Source of the DNA: Mycoemilia scoparia | Taxonomy: Eukaryota; Kickxellomycota; Kickxellomycetes; Kickxellales; Kickxellaceae | Reading direction: 5' to 3' | DNA: 49,361 nt | Assembly (NCBI GenBank): GCA_027575805.1 | Contig: JANBPU010000118.1 | Coordinates: 1-49,361, forward strand | Shown: positions 23,948 through 34,600 of the stretch, one piece after another | Numbering within the stretch: the stretch's first letter is position 1 | Layout of the letters: the number at the start of each line of letters is the position of its first letter | The notes under the pieces: generated by a model | What the model saw: only the letters and a program-made list of their open reading frames with translations | Told to the model about the DNA's origin: nothing | Databases searched by the model: none | Position numbers and translations under genes: made by a program

Positions 23948-26704
23948 CTAATGATTCTTTTGATAATCGTTGAATGAGATCGCGCCACTTGGACAATGAT
24001 TTTCAGTGCCCCACCACTTGGCTTTATGTCCGGAAAGAGCAAAGAATATAACAATTCCAGCAATAGCCAAGCCCGAATCCAAAGCTGCTGCCAATGGGAA
24101 ATTGTTATTAATCCACCATCTATAGTAATACCTACGAATAAAGAATCCAAATACAAATGTAGCCAGGAACCACATTGGATAAACCACCGACGGAGCATTG
24201 GGCACATAGTTCGTAACCGAAAGTATCAAGGGGACATGCACATATCTCCATAAGGAATTTGGATACCTCTTTGATAAAAACCAGAATGGCAGTGGAAACA
24301 GAATGCCAATCAGGAAGAACCATAGAAGTGGGGCATATGGGGATCCTTGGCCAAACTGTTTAGCTGGACCTATTAGACCCCAAATTAGGGTTGCTGAATA
24401 GGCACCATTCATTGTACGACAAGTCCAGGGATATGCATCTGGGGTACAAATATCTTTAACCGAATTCATTAGGTATTCAGCGACTAGTAGTTGGGTAATA
24501 CATGCAAGTATTGTGCCATAGATCTGGCAGATAAACATTTGGCGAGGTGGAACTTTCATGTAATGACCGAGCTTTAGGTCTTGGACTAGCAAGAGACTTT
24601 GGCTGAGGACCATTTTGCCATAAGCTTTGAATGCCAAGTTTGCGATGGGTTGACCAGGAATCATGTACCCCGCTACCATCTCGGTGAGGACTCCGAGGCC
24701 CGGTTGTTGATTTGATACGGCTTGGATTATACCAATGGGGATTATAAATAACAGACCGAGAGCTGCTGCTAAGAGAAGGGCATACCAGGACATGATTCCA
24801 CCAAGATCACAGGTAATTGCAGCAGCGGCTACCATTATGACAAGGAGGATAACGTACCACCAGTTGGGAACTTTTGGGTATTTTTGCATGAGTTGGCAAT
24901 GAATATCCAACTCGTCAAATTTACTACAGTCATCATCATCATCGTTACTGCTTCTATTGGAATTAGTGTTGCGATCGGGGGTGTAGCTTTCTCCTGTTAA
25001 TCTATAAAAGAACTGTTTAAACATCCCCTTTGGGAAAGTCTTGGCTAATCCATCCCCAATAAGTTCGCCATTATACAAAAATACATGAACGATCATACAG
25101 CTAAGGATAGCAAATGCACTAGCATAGGTCACTCCAAATTGGAAAGTGAATCTCATGGGACCATAGTCGGCATACTTTTGTTCGTCCAATCTACCGTTAG
25201 TCATGACAGCTTCTGGTTTATAAGGATTTCCATTGACCGTGTAAACATTTGCTGAGTATATTGGATAATTTTGAGTATCCCAGACGTTTAGGTAATACCC
25301 GATAGGAGTTATTATCCACATGATGATGGCGAATCCAGCAAATACATTACAGGCGACCCAGAATGGGGTTGCCAGAGGGTTGCCGACATAGAGGTTTGAT
25401 AGGGAAGACCAGTCTAAGGAGAATGACAAAATTCCGAGGCCATTTGATCCATCACCAATTTGGTTGGCAAATATATTGTTGGGAGCGATTATACAAAGGA
25501 GAGGGAACATTGATAGAGTGGTGAATGCCCAGCCAGGAACGAAATACCAAACAAAGCTGAAAACCATAGCGATCCAAAAGAATTTAACTCGACTTGACAC
25601 CGCAGATAACCGAGGCGGTGGTGATGAGGAAGAGCTGCTCATTTGGGCTTCAACAACCTTTTTCGACTCATGCATAGTTTTAAACATCGCCACGTTAGTA
25701 AGTGTTGATGGCCAGACCATGGCTGGCGATTCAACCAGGATTCTACGAGCCAAGCCGGCCAAGGCATATCCCAAGCATTGCGAAGTAATCAAAATAAGTA
25801 GCCCGATACCAAAGCCAACAGTTTCACCAAACTTAAGTCTCTGTATCACGATGATATCCATCGAATATGCAGTACCAGCTCCAGCATTAGCCACAATGGT
25901 AATCAGGACATGCTCCTTGATATTGAAACCATCGCCAGAATTAAACGACCATACCCAGCGACCACCAAACCAACGAAACTTTCGCTTGGGCAAGATTTGG
26001 GCCATCAGTATGCCAGCAGGGTAGGCAACAAGCTGGACTAGCCAGATTGCTACAACGACCGGGTTTTCTCGGAACCAATAGAATTGGTTGACGAAGGATA
26101 AGAGGATTGTGAAGATTGTGCTGAGGAAAATGACACGGAATGTTAGAGTGGGCAGGGTTGGATCGTCAGTCGTTGGGATGAGAGTGTTTAGAATGTTGTT
26201 TTGACTGTTGGTGTTGGAAAGTGGTGCGGTGATTTCGTCGGGGGTTGTTGTGGTTGAGGTGTATAATCCCCCTATTCCTGCCGAAGCCGTGGCGACACCA
26301 CTATGATACTCTTCATCTATGGCATCCTTTCTAGCTGTAGGGGATCGCTCTACTAGGGCAGATTGTTGTCTTTGGGTTACACCAGCAATACTGTCTTTAT
26401 GATCGCTTTGATCTTTGGCTGCTGATTGGCTTATATTGTGCACTACTCCTGGCTTGAGGGGGTCCAAGCATTGTGAAATGGTTTGGTAACTGCTATTTAC
26501 ATGGTATTTGGCATGATCCCGACTAAGAGATTCTTGGCTACCCCTTTGTTTTAGCAAAAAGGTTTCTTGGTCTTCTACAGACGTCTCTTGCTGGCGAGGT
26601 GAAGAGTCGTTATTGTTGTTGTCTTTCTTCAAGAGCAGCGAGTTTAACGAGGACGAAGATGCCCTGTTGGGCGAACCCTCATCTAGGCCTCCCTTTTGTG
26701 TCAT
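23948..26704 (-). CDS. OPT-family oligopeptide transporter
   Basis: This is a proton-coupled importer of small peptides, and in some members glutathione or metal chelates, in the plasma membrane or an internal membrane. The 918-residue protein is a single exon. The first ~185 residues are hydrophilic, Ser/Gln/Asp-rich and cytosolic. About 14-16 hydrophobic segments follow. Family hallmarks include FNIKEHVLITIVANAGAGTA, the loop KVPPRQMFICQIYGT, WGLIGPAKQFGQGSPYAPLL, a short PLPFWFLSKRYP loop, NNNFPLAAALDSGLAIAGI and the terminal KWWGTENHCP. A charged, partly acidic loop (SNRSSNDDDDDCSKFDEL) lies before the middle membrane segments. The length is typical for fungal OPTs. Exact substrate cannot be told from sequence; an OPT2-like rather than OPT1-like assignment is not resolved. 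The gene is divergent from the FunK1 kinase across 1.4 kb. Confidence 0.93.
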   Translation of the reverse strand: MTQKGGLDEGSPNRASSSSLNSLLLKKDNNNNDSSPRQQETSVEDQETFLLKQRGSQESLSRDHAKYHVNSSYQTISQCLDPLKPGVVHNISQSAAKDQSDHKDSIAGVTQRQQSALVERSPTARKDAIDEEYHSGVATASAGIGGLYTSTTTTPDEITAPLSNTNSQNNILNTLIPTTDDPTLPTLTFRVIFLSTIFTILLSFVNQFYWFRENPVVVAIWLVQLVAYPAGILMAQILPKRKFRWFGGRWVWSFNSGDGFNIKEHVLITIVANAGAGTAYSMDIIVIQRLKFGETVGFGIGLLILITSQCLGYALAGLARRILVESPAMVWPSTLTNVAMFKTMHESKKVVEAQMSSSSSSPPPRLSAVSSRVKFFWIAMVFSFVWYFVPGWAFTTLSMFPLLCIIAPNNIFANQIGDGSNGLGILSFSLDWSSLSNLYVGNPLATPFWVACNVFAGFAIIMWIITPIGYYLNVWDTQNYPIYSANVYTVNGNPYKPEAVMTNGRLDEQKYADYGPMRFTFQFGVTYASAFAILSCMIVHVFLYNGELIGDGLAKTFPKGMFKQFFYRLTGESYTPDRNTNSNRSSNDDDDDCSKFDELDIHCQLMQKYPKVPNWWYVILLVIMVAAAAITCDLGGIMSWYALLLAAALGLLFIIPIGIIQAVSNQQPGLGVLTEMVAGYMIPGQPIANLAFKAYGKMVLSQSLLLVQDLKLGHYMKVPPRQMFICQIYGTILACITQLLVAEYLMNSVKDICTPDAYPWTCRTMNGAYSATLIWGLIGPAKQFGQGSPYAPLLWFFLIGILFPLPFWFLSKRYPNSLWRYVHVPLILSVTNYVPNAPSVVYPMWFLATFVFGFFIRRYYYRWWINNNFPLAAALDSGLAIAGIVIFFALSGHKAKWWGTENHCPSGAISFNDYQKNH

Positions 26705-28130
26705 GTCTGTATATTCTTATTATCTTGCTATTATTGTTGTTGAAGAGACCGTTGTGATTAATTAGCAGTGATATGCGCTAATCGAATATAAATAAACTAC
26801 ACACGCAACTCAAACACATGCACCCAATAGTTGAAAAAGGATAAGCTATATTATGTATGTATTTGTGTGATCAATAGCTGTGTAGTCCAAAAAATAAAGG
26901 AAGCGATGGAGAACAGAAAAGTATAAGGGTGCTAGAGCAATGAGGTTGCTTTATTAATACTAAAGCGATGATCCACTCGATAATCAGTTGTGGTGCTACT
27001 GCCTGTACATCTGTCCAGGGCTAATATGCGATCAAAAAGGTCATGAGGGGGAGGAGGTTCTGTTGCTGCTATAGTCGCTTGATGGTATCAGGTGTAGTAC
27101 TGCAGCTACGACGACCATACCCTTTATCATGCAAAGTGTGTGTTGATGTGGGTCTTGGGAAAAAAGATCGAATCGATCAGACTTCCAACCTATCAGAGGC
27201 CCTGTCGAATCCTTCAAGATGGCTGGGCTAGCAATGACCAACAGGTAACCCATCCGTCCCACCATATAATGTTTAATTCCCGCTCTCCTTTACTAAATCG
27301 CTGATCGGACCTGAGCCCTTTGTAGTTATTTGGAGCTACCCCTGGACCGGCCACCCTAGAAAAAAGAAAGGGGCAGTTCCTATCTATTCCGAGATATAAC
27401 AACAACGATTATTACATCAGGGTTTTTAAAAGTTTGTACCTCCTATATGCATTAGAAAGTGTGTTACGCAAGTTTAGTTGAAACACAAATGGCGATTCAT
27501 AATACAGATGGCCTGTGTTTATAATAATATTGGATTTATTGAAAAAGATCAAGACCAGCAAGAAAGCGTCAGCCACATGATATCTGGCCCATTGGAATTT
27601 GTCTTAAAGGCATTTAGACTCCGCCTAGGCATAGACAACTTATTACATCTATGGGACAGCCAGAACAAAAAAGCTTAACGGAAGTTTGAATAAAAAGATG
27701 ATGTACCTATGTTTATGCCAGCGCCTAATGTGTAGTTATTTTTGAAGGGCGAATTTTTACTAGTAGGCCAGTTTTGCTATGCATATTGGTCAGTCAATAA
27801 TATCATTGATAAACACATCGGCATACATGGTACATGGATGCCAGAGTTTCCTCTAAAAGAATAGATACCAAAATTATCCTTAAAGCACTGGCGATATTAA
27901 TATATGGGGCCACGGTGAAAAATATATAGTTTATGAATGAACACTCTGTAAATGCTAGGTTAGAGCACTAATATATTCCCAAAAAATAAACAATATTAGC
28001 CAATCGTATGGCTACTTATTTATGATTATATGAACCAGAAACACTGAAAAAAGTCTATATATGCTGGTCGATCATAATATCATATTTCCCAAACTCCTTT
28101 CTTCGTTTTTATGACTTATAAATTTTCCTT
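26705..28130. other. divergent intergenic region between OPT and kinase genes
   Basis: This is 1426 bases between two divergent genes, presumably holding both promoters. Short ORFs here lack splice continuity or recognisable similarity. The segment ~27000-27400 is less AT-rich than its surroundings, but I find no gene in it. Confidence 0.45.
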
Positions 28131-30783
28131 ATGTATGAAGCACAAGATAAAGTAAAAGGTATGTTTCAAATATCATGTATATATCTTTGACCTGTCAGCA
28201 ATTTATTTACATGTTGGCTTTACTTATATTTAGAAACCCCAAATGAGGAGCTTCGTAAAGAAATTTTCAAGACAGCCATTGCTTCGAACTCTAGTGCACT
28301 GGATAATGTATTAAATATTATCTTTGAAAAATTCGGTTACTGCGATGAAATCTATGAGGAGTTCAAACTGATAGAAGAACCTAGCTCCGGTTTGAAGGCG
28401 TTGTGGTTATTATTGAAAGATGGAGAAGGAAAATTCAAAATGAGCCTGCAGAAACGTATTTTAGATATACTACAAAAGCCAAAAAACCCTAATATGAATC
28501 AGTCTATAGTAAGTCATAAGTAATAACAAGAATATATAGATTACCTTTTTATAATATCACTTTATTGAAAATATTTACTTTTAATAGCAAAACGATATCA
28601 TAATTCCAAGAACATCACCTTGTTACTATGTCTATTATAAAAACATTCTAACTTCTTTATTTATATAGGTTGAGCCTGCAACACCCAAACCCAAGAGAAA
28701 TATCACCCCAATTATATCATGTAGGCATACATATAGTCAATTCACAGCAAATAGCTAGAAATTTGCCTAATACCCAATAACATTTTATATGATCCTTTTA
28801 GGTGATACACCATTCAAGATCAAGGACAAGCCACCGAGGAATGTGACTACTGGGATGCATGAAAAGCTTGGTGAGGAGGTTTTGAAAAATACATCCTCTA
28901 TGGACCCCTATACCCTCTTTCAGTCCACAAAGCTGCTTCCTTTTTATGAAGAAAATGAAAGGAAAATAAGCCTGGTAAGACAGGCTGCTAAAAAGCTAAT
29001 TATAAAAAATTTAGCAGATGATCTAGCAGCAGCAAATGGCCCCCCAGGTATACACATAAAGCCCAAGACCAAACTTGAGAGAAGGATGGCAAGCATTGTT
29101 GGCCATATTGCAGAATCAATAAGAAAGAATGGAGGAAAAAAGCTCAAGGTCACCAATGACTTTGCAATTGGTGGCCATAAAGGTTACATTGGACCAGATT
29201 ATAAGATTGATGCTGGCCTAAAGAAAAAAGGCAGTGATCTCAATGTGCAGACTGTCCTTGCACATATTGAGATTAAGACTGAGCCTTTGCAACCAACCAA
29301 AAAAAACTTTGGGCAGCATTTTAAATATATACTTTGGGTATTTCAGCACCAAGTATGCACATACTTCTTTGGTGGTATTTTGAGATCAGAAAAGCTATAT
29401 GTGACATACTATGATAGAAGTCAGATGAGAGTAGCCATAGGCGGGACATTACTTCCAACAAGTGACAAAGATATTGAAGATATGAAATGGTCGATCGATT
29501 ATATGATATGTTTAATGTGCCTTAGTGAAACAGATCTTGGGCTGATTATTCCAGGTACAGATACTGACTCAAGAATGCTTTATATACACAAGGAGATGTC
29601 AAAGGCAAGACCTGACAATCTTGTCCCAATTACTGCCAATGGGCCCAATATAGTTGATAAACTCAAATATAGAGCCATGGTGGTAGATGAGATTGTTCAG
29701 TATCCTGAACATACATTTGGTCGAGCTGCATGGATCTACAAGGTGAAGCCTTTGCACCAAAGTTCAAAAAAGCACAAGCCAAATAGCTACTATCTAAAAA
29801 TTGTGACAAACAGAAATGATCGTTTATTAGAGGCAGGTATGATTAAGGATCTGGGTCGAGTCGATGTATCCAATATACCAAAAATACTTGGCTCATATAT
29901 TTATCCTACCCAAAGCACATTTAGGCATGAGCTTTTGGTAATCAGTGATTGCGGGAAGCCCATTGATGAATATCTGGCAGAAAACATCACAAATAAAGAC
30001 CTTGAATCTATCTTGCAAAATATTATAAAGCAGGTCATAACAACAATATTTGAGCCATATACCTGTGGTTATCTGCATCGAGATATATCATCAGGTAATA
30101 TTGTTGTGGATGATAGTGGAAAAGCTACGCTAATAGACTGGGGATGTGCCAGACAATACAATACAATAGAGCCAATTGAATCTCCAGATTACTTAACAGG
30201 CACTGGGATATTTTTGAGTATCCGAATGCTAAAAAGATATAAAAATCGGACATTTACTGATGATGTCGAGTCTGCCTTCTATGTTGCCTGTCGCTCACTA
30301 TCAAGGGCATATCTCCAAACATTTGTATGTACCAACAAAGCAACAGCAGAAAGGGGTGACATATTTATTGAAGATGTCACAAAAAAGGTATCATTCCTGG
30401 GTGATTTTGACATTCTTTCGGACCTTCTCTTTTCTAATAAGCTATACCCCGTACCTGGCATTAATGTTTTGATGGCACTCTACAAGGTCTTGTTTCCACC
30501 CGGAATGCCCAAGATGTTGGCCGAAGCAGAGGAACATGATTTACGGACTGATAATCTTAATTCATTTCTTGGTGGGTTTGTCGATTACTTTGGTATAGAC
30601 AGGGAGCTAATTGAGAAAGTTGAGGCAGCATTTAATAAAAGCCTAGAATATGACAAGGCAAACAACGAATTCACAAAGGATGAAATGTATGCTCTGGGCT
30701 TAGAGCTAGCATCACTCCGAGTTGACAAAGATTTGACCAGCTATGACAGCATCGATGATATTCATGGTTCACCATTTGACTAA
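28131..30783 (+). CDS. FunK1-type protein kinase with N-terminal PD-(D/E)XK nuclease-like region
   Basis: Exons 28131-28158, 28234-28508, 28669-28720 and 28802-30783 join to 778 residues. The C-terminal half is a divergent kinase of the fungal FunK1 group: β3 Lys in YYLKIV (~K451), catalytic loop HRDISSGN (H544-R545-D546...N551), and LIDWGCA (D564) in place of the usual DFG. Upstream of it, IGPDYKIDAG (P250-D251) and AHIEIKTE (E275, K277) form a PD...ExK signature like restriction-endonuclease-fold nucleases, a region that precedes the kinase in FunK1 and Crinkler-type proteins. The N-terminal ~230 residues are helical and charged. All three introns fall in the first 355 coding bases. The substrate is unknown; FunK1 kinases are greatly expanded in some fungi and are not assigned to a pathway. 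The nuclease-like reading is inference from spaced residues only. The short first exon is the least certain part. Confidence 0.85.
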
Positions 30784-31370
30784 GTCAGTATTGAACCTTA
30801 CCAGATCACCACATACAAAGCTGGTCTTTGTTGGCGCTTTTAATTTCTATCATTTCATTATTAGCACTATTGTTTTAGTTTGGCTGATTTTATAAAAACA
30901 TGTATTTTACAGCTACTGCAAACCCACATATATGAGTAGATGCAAGACAGATCAAATAATGTAACAAAATATTTTTGCGATGTGGCTACATGTTTTCCCT
31001 GGCTGATGCTAAAGGACAGCTGTCTGCTCACTCTTTGTCGAGAGGCCCTGTAGATCATCATATTCTATGGCCTAGCTATTTGTTCGCATTTATTGCATGC
31101 GAGATAAGAGCTGTGCCAGCATAATAATATTATTATACCAGCTAATATGGCATGTTCTCCACCAAAAGGAAACGAATTGGTGCACTCATACATTACCAAT
31201 AAATCAGCCCATAACCCATACACTTAGGTTGGAGCCTGACAGATTATTGGCTATTATCCAGGGTATCATTCTAGTATACCCTCGAAGGAGATTCTGGCAG
31301 ATGATCAAAGTTCACAAGACTTTGGGCAAAGTTGGTCCCTAAGGGTTGCATATGGAATGGTTCATGATCA

Positions 31371-31393
31371 GGTCAAAACCTGAGGACCCATTT
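31371..31393 (+). repeat. dispersed 23-bp repeat, copy 2
   Basis: This segment matches 23788-23810 at 20 of 23 positions in the same orientation. Both copies sit in 3' intergenic DNA. Confidence 0.4.
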
Positions 31394-31509
31394 CTGCCTG
31401 ATAACTAGTGAAATATTTTGAAACAAGCAAAATTGATTTGTATAGACTTTTTGGTCACAGTAACAAGCGATTAACACAAATAAGATAAAAACACAATTAA
31501 AACAGACAA

Positions 31510-31515
31510 TTTATT
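31510..31515 (-). terminator. poly(A) signal of chitin synthase
   Basis: A minus-strand AATAAA lies about 129 bases after the chitin synthase stop codon. Confidence 0.4.
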
Positions 31516-31643
31516 TTAAAACATTTATAACACGATTAATAATAATATCAGGAAAAAAACTATACTATTTCTTGCAATTTCAGCTTTTTTTTGTTAGAGT
31601 AACTAACTAAACTATAACAATTAGGAAGCCAGGGAGAAGAGAA

Positions 31644-34600
31644 TTAAATTGAACGAACAGCTTCAGCAATAGTTTCGTTCATCATTTTTCTGCGCCTCTT
31701 GACTTCGTCTTGTTCCATTCCAAACTTGACCATGACTTGTTCACGCACTTGTTTCTTGGTAATAGTCATAAGGTCTGCAGTCTTGACTAGCTCATAAATG
31801 TAGTCACGGACTTGTTTTTCTGTTGCACCTGAGGGCCATCCACCAGTGTTAGTATTAGGTCCCGTGGGAATGGAATTCACAGAGTTATCTGCACTTGAGA
31901 GTGATACCAAACTTTGGTTGAACAGCATGGACTGGGTTGTGGTGACTGCTGTTGGATCTGGAAGTGGGATTTGATTCAATGGTGTGTAAGGCGACAATGA
32001 CGAAGTAGTTAGTGGACTAATATTGTTAGACATGGTGGTGCTAGCACCAGCGCTGAATGGTGGAGATATCAAACTCATACGCTGATTATGTAAGGCTGCT
32101 GCTGCTGCTGTTCCAGGGCTTGATGTCGCCCCTGCTGCCAATACCTTATCATTGCCACCACCGGTAGTAGCTGCAACACTAGACACGTCATATGGAGCAG
32201 AACTGTTTCTTTGTCCATATAGCATAACATTTGTGGCACCCATGTTGTAAGGATATGGCGGATTATCCATGTAAATCGACGTTGTGGTGTTTTCAAAGAA
32301 CTGGCTCATACTACGAGGATAGTTGCCAATTGCAGAACCTGGTCGGGCAGCAGCCAAAGCACCTGCCGCTGAGTGCCCACCAACACTGAACTGGGAAACA
32401 GAGTCGGTATCACGGAAGGACCGACTACTATCCAAATGCTCTCCCATCAACTCCTGGGCTTCAAATTCTGACCACCTGCGAACTGGAATTATTGAAGATA
32501 CATCAAAGTCGCCGTCGTCGTCATCCTCAACCATATATACATGCTTACGACCTGATTCCCCGATAATAACGCGAGTCTTACCCCATGAGAAATCATCGAA
32601 ATGCCAGAAGGAGTATACTGGGATTACAAATGAAAACAGCGGGATGCCGATCAAGTAGATGATCATCCAAATAATGTGTTGCCATTGGGCTCTGATCAAA
32701 AACACCAAGGCCTGGAGGCCATAGATTGCAGCCAAGAGGTAGAGTGAGACGTAGGGAAGGTTGGAATCCGACATGACCAGGGTATATATTAGGTATGCCA
32801 AGTAAGCGACAGTAGCTGGCATAACCATGGTGGAGATAAGGTCGATGAACACAATAAATCTCATTGAGAAGCAACAGAATCCACACAGTTTTGGCAAGAA
32901 TACCAGCTCAAACAGATTGTGGACAGTCGAGTTGATCCATCTACGACGCTGGGACAGCAAAATCCTCCAAGATTCTGGGGCATTGGTACGGCATTGTGCA
33001 GAAGATATAAACTTGTTCTTGAAGAATGGGAAGTGCTTCAACATCAATGTGGTTAGGTAACGGTCTTCGCCCAAGTGCAAGAGGTTCTTGGTGTGCAAAG
33101 TATCGGCTCTGTTGATGGAGTAATCTTCGATTATCTGCTTGGAGATTAGGAGAGGCTTGCCTTCATCAGTCTTTAGTCTGTACAAACTAAAGCAGCCAGG
33201 CAAACAAGTGACCGAACCAAACAGCGATTCAAATGCCTTTGCCATATAGTGAGAGATATAGTATTCATAGACCTGCATCATTGTTACCCACGATTTCTTT
33301 GCGTTGGATAGCTGGGTCTCGCCACAAATTCCCATGGTCTTGACATCATGAGCCATGGCGCTAACCAGACGAATGAGCGAGTCGGGGAACACATAAGTAT
33401 CGGCATCAATCATCAACACAAACTCGTAGAGATGGGGGTCGACTCCGATTACGTTCTTGATCTGATGGTACATTTCAAGCTCAAGCGGGGTCATGGGCAA
33501 ATCGAAATGAACTTTGTTGAAGAACCGCATCAGCAGGATTTGGGAGTCACGCTTGCCACGGTTACCTGGACGATCACGTTCATCTGGGGTACCGCACTTG
33601 ACCACAACAATATATGGAACAACATGGCCATTATGCTCGGTCAACCCGGAATACACTTTACCCATATTATGTTGCTTACGACCATCTCCCAAAGACACAA
33701 ACGAGAGTGCTTCGGGTTCTTGTTCAGAATCAACGCCCAACAAATCCAACACAATCCTTGGAGTTGGCAATTCATTTCCCGATCCCATGATCATACCATC
33801 ACAAATAATAAAAATCAGCTTGCGCTTATCATCATACTTGAGACTGGTCAGGGACTCGATGGTCTTCTTTAGTGATTCTTCGCCTTCGGTATAGCAAGGA
33901 ACATTGAGAATGACAAAGTTTTCACAGTCCTCGGGTTCTCTTCTGGTTCCAAGCTGGAGGGACGCCAAGAACTTGATGAGGATAAGCGACACAATGATAA
34001 TCGAAAACGCCAACAACAAATAGTTTGCAACATAGCAGCGAGTCGATTTGCGGTTATCGACTATTCCCGAATAAAAGGCAGCCCTGAAACAAGTCTTGTG
34101 GTTGTCCATCATCTTTGGATGCTTTTTGGCCATAATGTTCCATTCACGAGTAATATCCTGGCCGGCTTTGGTTTTAATTAGTTGGATAACGTCACGGTCA
34201 AAGAATTGCATGCCATCCACGTTTGTGGTGTTGTTTTGGTCATCAGGAGTCACAACGTAGGGTACACCACCATCGCCACCGGAATTGATATAAGGAGTCA
34301 AGTCATAGACTTGGTCATCGACAATGAATTGATACCGAATTCCTTTCCCATTAGTATCGCCTCTTCCTGCCTTTGCCACATCCACTGGAGTATACCCAAT
34401 ATGGCCGTTTGAATACCCTGTCCTCAAAATCCTCATCAACCGGTTCTGGTAGTAATTGTATGCCGGTCCATCGGGATGACGCCAGTAACGGTGGTCATGG
34501 TAGTAGGCAGCCGAATAGAGGCTAGGTTTAGGCTGGAGTGCAAATGTAGGATTGATATCAAGCCCCGGGCAAACAAAGGATAGCTGAAGCGGGAAAAGCT

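Larger units (their letters stand above)
30784..31643. other. intergenic spacer between kinase and chitin synthase 3' ends
   Basis: These 860 bases lie between two convergent genes. An open frame at 31097-31342 shows no recognisable similarity and no splice logic. A 23-bp dispersed repeat copy is at 31371-31393, and a poly(A) signal for the chitin synthase is near 31510. Confidence 0.45.

Noticed and set aside
27478..27678. Short plus-strand open frame as a gene upstream of the FunK1 kinase
   Set aside because: It lacks an ATG at its start, shows no similarity I recognise, and has no splice connection to the kinase exons.
26705..28130. tRNA or 5S rRNA gene in the less AT-rich part of this spacer
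   Set aside because: No B-box with matching A-box spacing, no cloverleaf pairing, and no 5S-like internal control region could be found by eye.
31097..31342. Open frame of 81 codons as a transposase remnant
   Set aside because: No transposase motif or terminal repeats can be seen; the resemblance was only a few basic and aromatic residues.
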